Source: Wenjunlia tyrosinilytica
Lineage (GTDB): Bacteria > Actinomycetota > Actinomycetes > Streptomycetales > Streptomycetaceae
Direction of reading: 5' to 3'
Length of the DNA: 64,000 nucleotides
NCBI RefSeq assembly: GCF_014646055.1
Contig: NZ_BMMS01000018.1
Span: 1-64,000, forward strand
Positions within the stretch are counted from its first letter, which is position 1; the number at the start of each line of letters is the position of its first letter. The position numbers were made by a program, and so were the translations under genes. This document shows, one piece after another, positions 20,473 to 28,518 of the stretch. The notes beneath the pieces are model-generated. The model was not told where the DNA came from, ran no database searches, and saw only the letters and a program-made list of their open reading frames with translations.

Positions 20473-21216
20473 ATGACCGAGAGCACTGCCGCCGCTGCCG
20501 CGGAAGACGCCCAGGACGCCCCGGACGCCCCGAAGAAGAAGGCCCGCGATCTGAACCAGGTCATCCGGTACACCATGTGGTCGGTGTTCCGGCTGCGGGA
20601 CGTGCTGCCGGAGGACCGCGTGGGATACGCCTCCGAGGTGGAGGAGCTGTTCGAGCAGCTCGCCGCCAAGGACGTCACCGTGCGCGGCACCTACGACGTC
20701 TCCGGGCTGCGCGCGGACGCCGACGTCATGATCTGGTGGCACGCGGAGACCGCGGACGCCCTCCAGGACGCCTACAACCGCTTCCGCCGCACTCGGCTGG
20801 GCCGCGCCCTCGACCCGGTGTGGTCGAACATGGCGCTGCACCGCCCGGCCGAGTTCAACAAGAGCCACATCCCGGCGTTCCTCGCCGACGAGACGCCCCG
20901 CGAGTGGGTCAGCGTCTACCCGTTCGTGCGCTCCTACGAGTGGTACCTGCTGCCCGACGAGGACCGGCGGCGCATGCTCGCCGACCACGGGAGGATGGCG
21001 CGGGGCTACCCGGACGTGCGGGCCAACACGGTGGCGTCGTTCTCCCTCGGCGACTACGAGTGGATGCTGGCCTTCGAGGCCGACGAACTGCACCGCATCG
21101 TCGACCTCATGCGCCACCTGCGCGGGTCCGAGGCGCGGCGGCACGTCCGCGAGGAGGTGCCGTTCTACACCGGGCGGCGCAAGGCCGTCGCCGATCTGGT
21201 GGCCGGGCTGGCCTGA
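20473..21216 (+). CDS. hemQ: Coproheme decarboxylase (HemQ/ChdC, chlorite-dismutase fold)
   Basis: A 247-residue protein of the chlorite-dismutase superfamily that converts coproheme to haem b with peroxide, the last step of the coproporphyrin route. Seen are [11 protein letters not shown], the [13 protein letters not shown] segment with the catalytic-type Tyr of actinobacterial HemQ, the MLADHG His, and [15 protein letters not shown]. The N-terminus (about 25 residues) is Ala/Asp-rich and probably disordered. The ATG at 20473 lies 4 nt after cgoX, with GGGGGAGA upstream, so translation is coupled. With hemE it shows that this organism makes haem by the coproporphyrin and not the protoporphyrin branch. 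Confidence 0.94.
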   Translation: MTESTAAAAAEDAQDAPDAPKKKARDLNQVIRYTMWSVFRLRDVLPEDRVGYASEVEELFEQLAAKDVTVRGTYDVSGLRADADVMIWWHAETADALQDAYNRFRRTRLGRALDPVWSNMALHRPAEFNKSHIPAFLADETPREWVSVYPFVRSYEWYLLPDEDRRRMLADHGRMARGYPDVRANTVASFSLGDYEWMLAFEADELHRIVDLMRHLRGSEARRHVREEVPFYTGRRKAVADLVAGLA

Positions 21217-21234
21217 CGATCCAACGCCGAAACG

Positions 21235-21269
21235 GCGGTGGGCACCCGGTCCTGCCGGATGCCCACCGC
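21235..21269. terminator. Bidirectional terminator between hemQ and the hydrolase gene
   Basis: A 15-bp stem with one mismatch (21235-21249 with 21255-21269, loop TCCTG), between converging genes. Confidence 0.85.
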
Positions 21270-21309
21270 TGTCTTCGCGGCCCGCTCGCCGTCCGCGGTG
21301 GGCCGGCCG

Positions 21310-23217
21310 CTACCGCCCGGTGCCGGAAGCGAGGGGGACGCCGTGCGAGGGGCAGCCCTCCGAGGCCGGACCGGCGTCGCCGTGCAGCAGGTAGTCGACC
21401 ACCCGGTGGTTGACGCAGGGGTTGGGCAGATCGGTGACGCCGTGCGAACCGGAGTCCCGCTCCGTCACCAGCACCGAACCGGACAGCCTGCGCCGCAGTT
21501 CCACCGCGCCCGCGTACGGCGTGGCCGCGTCGCGTTCGGCCGCCACGATCATCACCGGCGCCAGACGTCCCCGTGTCCCGGCGCCGACATCCACCGGCCG
21601 CCCCTTGGGGCCCTTCCAGAACGCGCACGGCAGATTCATCCAGGTGTTGTCCCACGTCTCGAACGGGGCCCGACGGGCGACCCTGGTGCTGTCGCGGTCC
21701 CAGACCTTCCAGTCGCGGGGCCACGGAGCGTCGGCGCACTGGATCGCCGTGTAGACGGCAGAGCCGTTCTCGTCGTCGGCTGCCTGCGCGGGGTCCTTGG
21801 CGGCGAGAGCGACCAACCGCTCGGGGTTGCCGCGCACGTACTGGGAGAGGGCCGAGGCGCTGTCCGCCCAGACCATGTCGTAGTAGCCGGTGAGCAGGTA
21901 GGCGGCCTGAAGTTCGCCCGCGCCGACCTTCCCGCCCGCCGGGCGCGCGATGAGCTCCTTGCGGACCTTGTCGTAGGAGCGCTGGACCGCGGCGGCGGTG
22001 CGGCCGAGGTGGTAGACGGAGTCATGCCGGGCCACCCAGGTGCGGAAGTCGCGCCAGCGGGTCTCGAAGGCGACGTTCTGGTCCATGTTGTTGCGGTACC
22101 AGATGTGGTCCGGCGCCGGATTGACGGCGCTGTCCAGCACCATCCGGCGGACGTCGCCCGGGAAGAAGGTGGCGTAGACCCCGCCGATGTAGGTGCCGTA
22201 GGAGGCGCCCAGGAAGTTCAGCCGGTCGTCGTGGAGCGCCGCCTTGAGGACATGGAGGTCACGGGCGACATTGGCCGTCGTCATATGGGGCAGCAGCTTC
22301 GCCGAGCGGCGCCGGCAGCCTTCGGCGTACGCCTTGGCCTTGGCGACGCGGCGGCTCTTGTCCGCCGCCGACGTCGGATCCGGGTCGGGGGAGGGGCCCT
22401 TGGCAAGCGTCTTCGGGTCCTCGCAGGAGACGCGTGTGGACTGGCCGACGCCCCGAGGGTCGAAGCCCACGAAGTCGTACGCCTTCGCCACCCGCGTCCA
22501 GTTGGGGCTCTTGCGGGTGAGGGCGAGCGGGAAGGACAGGCCGGAGCCTCCGGGGCCGCCGGGGTTGTACAGCAGTGAGCCCTGGCGCTGCTCGCGTGTG
22601 CCCGTCGCCTTGGCCCGGCTGACCATCAGGCTGATCCGCGCGCCATGCGGCCGGGAGTAGTCCAGTGGCACCTCGACCCGTCCGCACCTGATCGGGGCGG
22701 GCAGGCGGGCGGCCTTGGGACATGCGGAGAAATGGACCCCGGCCGCGTAGGCCTCGCCAGCGGCCGTCTCGGCTCCCGCCTCCCGCACCTCACCGCTTAG
22801 CGGCAGCGCTCCGACTCCTGGCAGGCCCCCGCCTCCTCGAAGTGCGGCCTCTCGCTGAAGCCCACCGTCGTGCAGAAGGCCGCCGCCTCCTTGAAGGGCC
22901 GGGTCCTGGCGCAGGGCACCGTCCTGGAGAAGGCCGTCCAGCATCGGGCCGCCGCCCCGGAGAAGGCGGTCCTGAAGCACACCGCCGCCCCGGAGGCCGT
23001 CGTCCCAGCCGGCACCGGTGACCTGCCCCGACCCGACGTGCCCCGACCCGACGTGCCCCGAGGTGCCCTCTCCGGAGGCGCCTTGTCCGGAGCCGGCCTG
23101 TCCGGAGCCGCCCTGTCCCGACTCGTCCCGCACCGGATGCGGACGGTCGGCGGCCGCATCCGCCGGGGCCACCGCGAGCACTGCCGCCACGATGGCCGCG
23201 CTCATGCCGAAGCGCAT
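21310..23217 (-). CDS. Secreted alpha/beta hydrolase (tripeptidyl-aminopeptidase-like) with abnormal N-terminal insert
   Basis: The catalytic part (about residues 150-635) belongs to the secreted alpha/beta hydrolase family of Streptomyces tripeptidyl aminopeptidases: LLYNPGGPGGSG (oxyanion region), GFDPRGVGQST, LNFLGASYGTYIGG with the nucleophile Ser, MVLDSAVNP, an acid in APVMIVAAERDAATPY and the His in DSGSHGVTD. A signal peptide begins at MRFGMSAAIVAAVLAVAPADA. Between signal and enzyme lie about 120 Gly-rich residues, of which residues roughly 70-140 show poor codon bias in this frame, while another minus-strand frame (ending at 22797) has near-perfect GC third positions and a Cys-rich product. 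Two compensating indels, or an overlapping small ORF, would explain this. The start at 23217 follows GAGAG; it is not certain. Confidence 0.8.
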   Translation of the reverse strand: MRFGMSAAIVAAVLAVAPADAAADRPHPVRDESGQGGSGQAGSGQGASGEGTSGHVGSGHVGSGQVTGAGWDDGLRGGGVLQDRLLRGGGPMLDGLLQDGALRQDPALQGGGGLLHDGGLQREAALRGGGGLPGVGALPLSGEVREAGAETAAGEAYAAGVHFSACPKAARLPAPIRCGRVEVPLDYSRPHGARISLMVSRAKATGTREQRQGSLLYNPGGPGGSGLSFPLALTRKSPNWTRVAKAYDFVGFDPRGVGQSTRVSCEDPKTLAKGPSPDPDPTSAADKSRRVAKAKAYAEGCRRRSAKLLPHMTTANVARDLHVLKAALHDDRLNFLGASYGTYIGGVYATFFPGDVRRMVLDSAVNPAPDHIWYRNNMDQNVAFETRWRDFRTWVARHDSVYHLGRTAAAVQRSYDKVRKELIARPAGGKVGAGELQAAYLLTGYYDMVWADSASALSQYVRGNPERLVALAAKDPAQAADDENGSAVYTAIQCADAPWPRDWKVWDRDSTRVARRAPFETWDNTWMNLPCAFWKGPKGRPVDVGAGTRGRLAPVMIVAAERDAATPYAGAVELRRRLSGSVLVTERDSGSHGVTDLPNPCVNHRVVDYLLHGDAGPASEGCPSHGVPLASGTGR

Positions 23218-23411
23218 CACTGCTCTCAAGGAAGTTCCCCTCTCCAGGGCCGCCCCGGGCCTGCGCGGCACCGGATCATGACAGCGATCCTTCGGAAGGT
23301 CTTTCCTTATGTAAAGCACCGTTTGTCCGGTGTCGGGATCAAGTCGCCGCCATTCAGGGGGAGTTGGGCCCAGGATGGTCATCCGATCGGATGCGCCCTT
23401 TCCGTGGGCGT

Positions 23412-24203
23412 TCACCCGTTGGAGGCGACTCGCCTCCCACCGCGCAAGGCGGTGCGCAGGAGCGGATCGGGCACCGCGGCGGGACCGCACACGGCGACCG
23501 CGGCCAGCACCTCACCATCGGCCGACTCCTCACCGCCCGTGCCCCGATCGGGTATTCGGAATCTCCGCAGGTAGTCCTGGCCGGCGGGCGAGGCCCACCG
23601 GGTGCAGGGGCCGATCTCGACATGGGCGATGGCAAGGCTCCCCAGGGTGATCAGCAGGGGCAGTGCGAACCAGCCGACCAGCGACCCGTCCGCACCCCGT
23701 GGATGCAGGACCGCGCCCATCACGAACGTGACGACGATCACGACCGAGGCCGCCCGCACCACGCGCACGGAGGAGTCAACGGCCAGGCGGGCGGCGGCCG
23801 GTACGGCGAGGCCGGCCTCGGTGAGCCGGTCGGCGAGCGAGCGCACGGCCTCGCCCTCGACGAAGGCGGCGCGCACGGCCGACACCGGTGACTGTCCCCC
23901 GGCCCCCACCGCCGATATCAGCGACCGCTCGATCTCGTCGCGCCCGTGCGGATCCACAACGGTGGCGTATCCGGTGTGCGCCAGCAGGATCCGCTGGTCA
24001 CACGAGAGCCGGACCAGGGCGAGGTCGGTGACCCGCCGGGGACCACCGAAGAGGTAGGCCGCTTCGTACAGGCCCGGCGCTCCCCGCCGCTCCTCCCGCT
24101 CGGCGGGCTCCCGCGTCCGCGCGGCGGTGATCGCCGCACGGCACAGCCGCCCGCACGAGCCGATGGCCGCGATCCAGGCGACCAGGAGGAACAGGACCCA
24201 CAT
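23412..24203 (-). CDS. TIGR04222-type membrane protein without Cys-rich tail
   Basis: A 263-residue protein with the same plan as the gene before it: an N-terminal membrane segment (WVLFLLVAWIAAIGS), a soluble part with AAYLFGGPRRVTDLALVRL, where its relative has AAFLTGGPRRVAETVLAGM, and two adjacent hydrophobic segments (SVVIVVTFVMGAVL and LVGWFALPLLITLGSLAIA). It ends in GGRRVASNG, without a Gly-Ser-Cys tail. Function is unknown. It is the last gene of the MNIO operon, 94 nt after the preceding gene. The ATG at 24203 has no strong ribosome binding site. Confidence 0.75.
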   Translation of the reverse strand: MWVLFLLVAWIAAIGSCGRLCRAAITAARTREPAEREERRGAPGLYEAAYLFGGPRRVTDLALVRLSCDQRILLAHTGYATVVDPHGRDEIERSLISAVGAGGQSPVSAVRAAFVEGEAVRSLADRLTEAGLAVPAAARLAVDSSVRVVRAASVVIVVTFVMGAVLHPRGADGSLVGWFALPLLITLGSLAIAHVEIGPCTRWASPAGQDYLRRFRIPDRGTGGEESADGEVLAAVAVCGPAAVPDPLLRTALRGGRRVASNG

Positions 24204-24297
24204 GGGCCCGTTCTACCTGACGCCACCGACAATTCGCTCACCATTTCGATCGCGATTCGGTCCCAGCTCGCTGTCCGCTCCGGGCCGGCATCCGAGC

Positions 24298-24440
24298 TCA
24301 GCCGCCGCAGCTGGACCCGCCCCCGGAGCTGGACCCGCCCCCGCAGCTGGACCCGCCCCCGCAGCTCGACCCACCGCCGCAGCTGGACCCGCCCCCGCAC
24401 GACGAACCACCCCCGCAGCTCGACCCGCCGCCCCCGCCCC
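24298..24440 (-). repeat. 18-bp tandem repeat coding for a GGGSSC tail
   Basis: Copies of an 18-bp unit encode GGGSSC; one copy encodes GGGSSS. The repeats occupy the 3' end of the TIGR04222 gene and keep its frame. Confidence 0.9.
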
Positions 24441-25326
24441 CGCACGACGAACCACCGCAGCCGGAGGCGCCACCGCCGTCCGACGCACCGCACCACGAGG
24501 CGGTGCCGCAGGAGGTCCCGCCCGACGACACGACGGTATGGGCCGAGGCCATCGAGGGGCGCCACGCCATCAGATCGCGCAGAACCGGGTCCCACAGTGC
24601 CGCGGTGCCGACGATCGCCACCGTGCTCAGCATCGCCACATCCGTGGTGGCCGCTCCGGGGACCGTCCAGGGGTTCGCCCGGACCAACTCGTCCCGTTGC
24701 TGTCTGCCCCGGCGGGTCAACCGCCCCGGACGCGGCCCGAAGACCGTGATGACGACCAGGCTCCCCACGAAGAACGGCAGCAGCCATACGATCGGCGGCG
24801 GCCCCGAGGGGAAGCGATCGCTCTGGCCCACCCAGACGATCGTGGCGGCGACCAGGGCCCCGAACGACAGCACCAGGGCGACGACCACCCGGTTCCTGGC
24901 CCGGCGCCACCTGGTGTGGATCGCCGGCGCCAGCAGGAGACCGTTCGCCGCCAGCCCGTCGCCGACCTGCTGGATCGCGGGGTGGCGCATCATCTCCAGG
25001 CGCAGCGGGGCCAGTTCACGCTGCCTGGCCGGGCCGCAGGAGTCGATCAGCGCGGTCTCCAGGGGCCGCCGAGGGTGCGGATCGGTCACGGTGACGAGCC
25101 CGCTGCTGGAGACCACCACCCTGCCGTCGTAGTGCATTCCGGCGAGCACGGTCTCGGCCACGCGCCGCGGCCCTCCGGTCAGGAAGGCGGCGTCGAGCAC
25201 CGACACCGGGTGCGGGACACGCGGGGCACGGTCCTCCAGCGACCGGGCCCTGCTCCAGGCCACGACGAGGTTCGCCCACGAGGCGAGCGTGAGCAGGCAG
25301 GCGATGAGGACGAGAACGGTCGACAT
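24298..25326 (-). CDS. TIGR04222-type membrane protein with C-terminal Gly-Ser-Cys repeat tail; candidate MNIO substrate
   Basis: A 342-residue protein. Residues 1-25 form a membrane segment, 40-150 a soluble domain with AAFLTGGPRRVAETVLAGM, then two membrane segments (VVVALVLSFGALVAATIVWV, VWLLPFFVGSLVVITVFG), and a second soluble part ending at about 265. The last roughly 77 residues are Gly, Ser and Cys with ten Cys, six of them in regular GGGSSC repeats and one repeat with Ser in place of Cys. TIGR04222 proteins are known to end in such low-complexity tails. With a DUF692 enzyme two genes upstream, the tail is a plausible substrate for Cys modification (inference). The ATG at 25326 lies 9 nt after the preceding stop with GGGGGCC as ribosome binding site. 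Confidence 0.85.
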   Translation of the reverse strand: MSTVLVLIACLLTLASWANLVVAWSRARSLEDRAPRVPHPVSVLDAAFLTGGPRRVAETVLAGMHYDGRVVVSSSGLVTVTDPHPRRPLETALIDSCGPARQRELAPLRLEMMRHPAIQQVGDGLAANGLLLAPAIHTRWRRARNRVVVALVLSFGALVAATIVWVGQSDRFPSGPPPIVWLLPFFVGSLVVITVFGPRPGRLTRRGRQQRDELVRANPWTVPGAATTDVAMLSTVAIVGTAALWDPVLRDLMAWRPSMASAHTVVSSGGTSCGTASWCGASDGGGASGCGGSSCGGGGGGSSCGGGSSCGGGSSCGGGSSCGGGSSCGGGSSSGGGSSCGG

Positions 25327-25335
25327 GGCGGCCCC

Positions 25336-25872
25336 CTAGCCCAGCACCGAGGCACGGGCCCTGGCGGCGGCGGCCAGTCGGCGCAGCCGTCCCCGCGGAC
25401 GCGGGGCGGGACCGGTGCGCTCGCGCACCCACGCGGTCAGCTCACACCGCTGTTGCCGGGTCAGATCACCCGCGGGGTCCCCGCTCGACTCCGCGGCGCG
25501 CAGCCGTGCCCGCGCGAACGAGAGGGCGTCCCGCCGCGCCCCACCGGCCGACGGATTGACCTGGGCGTAGCGGATGAACGAGGGCCGGAAGCCGTCGCCG
25601 AGGATCCGGGGCAGCTCGGGGGCGACCTTGGCGGTCACCGATGCCCGTTTGTCGGCGAGCGCCCGGGTCTGGAGCCGTACTCGCGCGGGGTCGAAGCCCT
25701 GGGGCACCGGAGTACCCGCGACGAGTGCCGACAGCAGGGCCGCCTGCGCCAGCGCGAGCCGCTGCCTGGCCGCGTCGGTCCCGGAGGCGGCGGCGCTGGA
25801 GTGGGCCGAGCCGGCGGCGGGTGCCGTGTTGGCGGTGGGAGCACCGGCCGGGGCGGATGCGGAAACGTTCAT
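25336..25872 (-). CDS. Small protein of the MNIO operon, possible DUF2063/BufC-like partner
   Basis: A 178-residue protein with an Ala/Ser-rich first 35 residues and then a helical part: [38 protein letters not shown], and [21 protein letters not shown]. The pattern of a leading amphipathic helix, an xPxGxxxxR-x-Q/Y turn, and LPRILGDGF resembles the DUF2063 (HvfC/BufC) proteins that bind the precursor for DUF692 enzymes, but the identity is weak and must be tested by profile search. The ATG at 25872 lies 13 nt after the DUF692 stop, with GGGGGA overlapping that stop. No signal peptide or membrane segment is visible. Confidence 0.65.
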   Translation of the reverse strand: MNVSASAPAGAPTANTAPAAGSAHSSAAASGTDAARQRLALAQAALLSALVAGTPVPQGFDPARVRLQTRALADKRASVTAKVAPELPRILGDGFRPSFIRYAQVNPSAGGARRDALSFARARLRAAESSGDPAGDLTRQQRCELTAWVRERTGPAPRPRGRLRRLAAAARARASVLG

Positions 25873-25885
25873 GGCGGCATTCCCC

Positions 25886-26722
25886 CTACGCTGCCTGAGG
25901 TGTGCGCGTGAGCACGCGGCGGATGGTGTCCAGCTCGGCGGCAAGCTCCGCCGGGGGCGGGAAGTTGTCGTCCCGCTCCAGCAGCACCCCGGGCGGGACG
26001 GCTTTCGAGCACAGCTGCCCGAGGACGTCGAGGACCGGCTCGGTGACCGGATGGGCGTGGGTGTCGTGCCAGACGCCGTCGCGCATCACTCCGCCCGCCA
26101 CATGGACATAGGCGATGGCTTCCACCGGAAGGGCGTCGAGGGCGGCGGCCGGGTCCTCGCCGCGGTTGACGTGGTTGGTGTGCAGGTTGGCCACGTCGAT
26201 CAGCAGGCGCACCCCCGTGCGCTCGACGAGCTCCGCGAGGAACTCGCCCTCGCTGTACTCGTTGTCGGGCCACGAGACGAGTGCCGCGATGTTCTCCAGC
26301 GCGAGCGGCACCGGAAGGCAGTCCTGGGCGATACGGATGTTCTCCGCCAGCACTTCCAGGCTGTCGCGGGTGCGCGGAACGGGCAGGAGGTGGCCCGCCT
26401 CCAGCAGCGGCGAGCCCGTCATCTCCCCGCCCGCCCGGACGAACGCGATGTGCTCGGTGACCAGCGGCGCCCCCAGCGCCTCGACCCGCTCCGCCAGCGC
26501 GGCCAGCCGCTGGGGGGCGGGACGCTCGGCGCCGCCGATGCCTAGGGAGACCCCGTGCGGAACGACGGTGACCCCGCGGTCGAGAAGCCGGCGCAGCGAG
26601 TCCGGGATGTGGCCGGGGCAGATGTTCTCCGCGACGACCTCGACCCAGTCGATGCCCGGCAGCCGGTCGAGCGCCGTGTCGATCTCGGACCGCCAGCCGA
26701 TCCCCATGCCCAGGTGTTCCAT
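25886..26722 (-). CDS. DUF692 / MNIO enzyme (multinuclear non-heme iron oxidative enzyme)
   Basis: A 278-residue TIM-barrel protein of the DUF692 family, now called MNIO, which includes MbnB (methanobactin), TglH, ChrH and BufB; these modify Cys residues of ribosomal peptides with two or three irons. The metal and active-site positions are all present: H56 ([11 protein letters not shown]), E90/H91 (TEHIAF), E143 (ALENIAAL), D176 and N179 ([10 protein letters not shown]), H207 (YVHVAGG), D220 and H222 (WHDTHAHP), and E249 ([10 protein letters not shown]). Length is typical. It heads a four-gene operon with small gaps. The ATG at 26722 has GGAGGGGG upstream. The reaction here is unknown. Confidence 0.93.
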   Translation of the reverse strand: MEHLGMGIGWRSEIDTALDRLPGIDWVEVVAENICPGHIPDSLRRLLDRGVTVVPHGVSLGIGGAERPAPQRLAALAERVEALGAPLVTEHIAFVRAGGEMTGSPLLEAGHLLPVPRTRDSLEVLAENIRIAQDCLPVPLALENIAALVSWPDNEYSEGEFLAELVERTGVRLLIDVANLHTNHVNRGEDPAAALDALPVEAIAYVHVAGGVMRDGVWHDTHAHPVTEPVLDVLGQLCSKAVPPGVLLERDDNFPPPAELAAELDTIRRVLTRTPQAA

Positions 26723-26730
26723 CGTTTCCC

Positions 26731-26803
26731 CCTCCGACGCTGTCTCCCAAGCCGCTGTCTTCTACGCCGCTGTCTCCTCCGACGCTGTCCCCTCCGACGC
26801 GCT
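26731..26803. repeat. 15-bp tandem repeats upstream of the MNIO gene
   Basis: About four degenerate copies of a unit like CCGCTGTCTCCTCCG lie between the DUF692 start and the PTH2 gene, just before the ribosome binding site of DUF692. Confidence 0.75.
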
Positions 26804-26855
26804 GTGCGGGGTTGATGGCCCCGGCGGGGGACGGCGAACCCTGGGCAGGCGTGGT

Positions 26856-27569
26856 TCAGAGCATGATTTGAGGTTGCCCGCGCAGCGCGGGCAGGTCGGC
26901 GACCACGGTGCAGGAGCCGGGCGCGATCTCCGTGAACCCGGCGTCACGTACGACCGGCAGACCGCTGTCGGTGAGCCGCCCCCAGCGCTCCGCGGCAGCG
27001 GTACGCACCGCGAGCCGGAAGCCGTCGCCTTCCCACGCGTGGCGCTCGGCGGGGGACAGCCGCCACCACGCGAGCTGGGCGGCATGCCCGACCTGGGCCA
27101 TGGCCTTGCCCGCGCTCATCTCCAGCTCCGGGTTGAGCCACAGGACGGGCCCGCCGGTGTGCGGGGGCGCGACGGGCTCGGGGTCGGCGAGGTCGGTGCC
27201 GGAGACCTGGAGGCGGGCCAGGTCGCGCGGCCAGTCGTCGACGGGAACGGGCGGGAAGACCCGGACCCGGGCCCGCTCACCGTGGACGGTGATCCCGGCA
27301 AGCGCCTCGGCCCGCCGCCACTCCGCGCCGCGCGCCCGGCGCACCACCTTCCTTATCCGGCCGTCGGTCCATGAGCGCAGCGCCTTCGCCCACTCCCCGT
27401 CGCCCTCGACCCGGGGATCGGCGAGGAAGGTGAGCACAGCACGTGCCGAGGTCTCCAAGGCATCGGTCCTGGCCGGGGGTTCGGCCTTCTCGATGTTCAC
27501 GACGAGCGGCAGGACGAACTGGGGCGCCGCGTCGCGCTCGGCAGCGGCGGGATCAACGGGGCTGGTCAC
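26856..27569 (-). CDS. PTH2-like (peptidyl-tRNA hydrolase type II) protein with N-terminal extension
   Basis: A 237-residue protein. The C-terminal half (about residues 140-237) is PTH2-like: NPELEMSAGKAMAQVGHAAQLAW is the family's core helix with conserved Lys, Gln and His, followed by FRLAVRTAAAERW and SCTVVADLP. PTH2 enzymes release peptides from peptidyl-tRNA in archaea and eukaryotes; bacterial members have unknown roles. The N-terminal 140 residues (WTDGRIRKVVRRARGAEW) are an extra domain not found in stand-alone PTH2. The GTG at 27569 is set by CATGCT six bases upstream. It lies upstream of the MNIO operon on the same strand, 133 nt apart. Confidence 0.8.
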   Translation of the reverse strand: MTSPVDPAAAERDAAPQFVLPLVVNIEKAEPPARTDALETSARAVLTFLADPRVEGDGEWAKALRSWTDGRIRKVVRRARGAEWRRAEALAGITVHGERARVRVFPPVPVDDWPRDLARLQVSGTDLADPEPVAPPHTGGPVLWLNPELEMSAGKAMAQVGHAAQLAWWRLSPAERHAWEGDGFRLAVRTAAAERWGRLTDSGLPVVRDAGFTEIAPGSCTVVADLPALRGQPQIML

Positions 27570-27677
27570 GGCTCCAGCATGCCAGCCCCGTCACGGCGCC
27601 CGCCCGTCCGGTGCGGGACCACCGCGTCCACCCGTCATGCCGCCCCCATTTCTTGAGTGCGCCCCGATGCCGCACCA

Positions 27678-27780
27678 CCCGCGAGTCCGGGCCGTCCACG
27701 ATGCCGCCTCCCCTGCGAGGCTGCTTTTTGCCTGCGAGGGCGCTTCGCCCGCGAGTCCGGGCCACCCGCGAGTCCGGGCC
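27678..27780. repeat. Repeated CCCGCGAGTCCGGGCC unit
   Basis: Three exact copies of a 16-base unit start at 27678, 27748 and 27765 in the 269-bp gap between the PTH2 gene and the small ORF. The last two are 17 bp apart. Confidence 0.7.
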
Positions 27781-27838
27781 GTCCGCGAGGCGGCCCTCCA
27801 TGCGGCCGCGCCGCACACCGGGCAGCAACGTCGCGAGG

Positions 27839-28057
27839 TCAGGCCGCCGCCTGCCGGGAGACGGCCGCCGCGAGCGCCGCCGGCAGATCGATGGCGCCGG
27901 GCCCCACGTCCCGGCCGCTGTGGTCCACCGCCACCACCCAGGGGCCCGCGGCCCCCGTGGCCGAGCTGTCGGCCCAGGCCATGGTGGGGCCGTGACCCAG
28001 CACCAGGGCCGCAAGAGCGCTGCGGGCACGGTTGACACGGACCGTGATCTTCGCCAT
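27839..28057 (-). CDS. Small conserved-type hypothetical protein (72 aa)
   Basis: A 72-residue protein (MAKITVRVNRARSALAALV... ending SRQAAA) with near-complete GC third positions and GGAGGAT five bases before the ATG, so it is very likely translated. It has no signal peptide, membrane segment or known motif; a central region PWVVAVDHSGRDVGPGAID may form a beta-hairpin. I do not recognise the family. Its 3' side carries the repeat block 27678-27780. Confidence 0.7.
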   Translation of the reverse strand: MAKITVRVNRARSALAALVLGHGPTMAWADSSATGAAGPWVVAVDHSGRDVGPGAIDLPAALAAAVSRQAAA

Positions 28058-28518
28058 GGGATCCTCCGAATCGGGTGCTCCGTTTCCGACTCTGACCCCA
28101 CGACTCGAGTCCGGCCTGAGTGGCCTCTCCGGCGCGTCTCAGGCGCCTTGTCCGCTCACCCGACCGGGCCGTCGGGGAACACATCCGCGACGTAGGCGTC
28201 CAGGTCGCCGGTGTCCGGTGCCGGCATGTGACGCACCCCGGCTGCCCGCTCGTGCCAGCGGCGAAAGCTCCCGCACGCAGCCTATGCAGGGGTGCTTCGA
28301 CTTGCGAAGTGCGGGGGGCCTTACCGCTGGTGGAAGCCGTGCGGCACCGCAGGCGGCGGTGCCCGACGCCCTCGTCGGTTCTTGCGGCCAGCAGCTTCTT
28401 ACGGCTTCTTGCCGCCTCTTACGGCCTCTTACGACCAGCGGCTTCTTGCGGCCTACGACCATCCGCTTCTTCGACCATCCGCTTCCTCCGGCCGTCCGCG
28501 ATCCCCCGGGGAGGCCGC
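28058..28518. other. Non-coding 461-bp gap with degenerate repeats
   Basis: From about 28386 to 28495 it holds degenerate repeats of CTCTTACGGC and of CGACCATCCGCTTCTT. The open frames here lack coding bias and a ribosome binding site, and I see no gene. Confidence 0.6.

Noticed and set aside
22870-23574. Plus-strand frame of 234 codons opposite the hydrolase gene
   Set aside because: It shares the same G/C-rich third positions with the alternate minus-strand frame and runs into the promoter region; no family or ribosome binding site is seen.
24127-25911. Plus-strand open frame of 594 codons opposite the TIGR04222 genes
   Set aside because: It is the mirror of high-GC codon bias and Cys/Gly/Ser repeats on the real strand; no recognised domain.
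28139-28462. 107-codon minus-strand frame in the 28.1-28.5 kb gap
   Set aside because: No ribosome binding site, Arg-rich composition typical of out-of-frame reading, and repeats inside.
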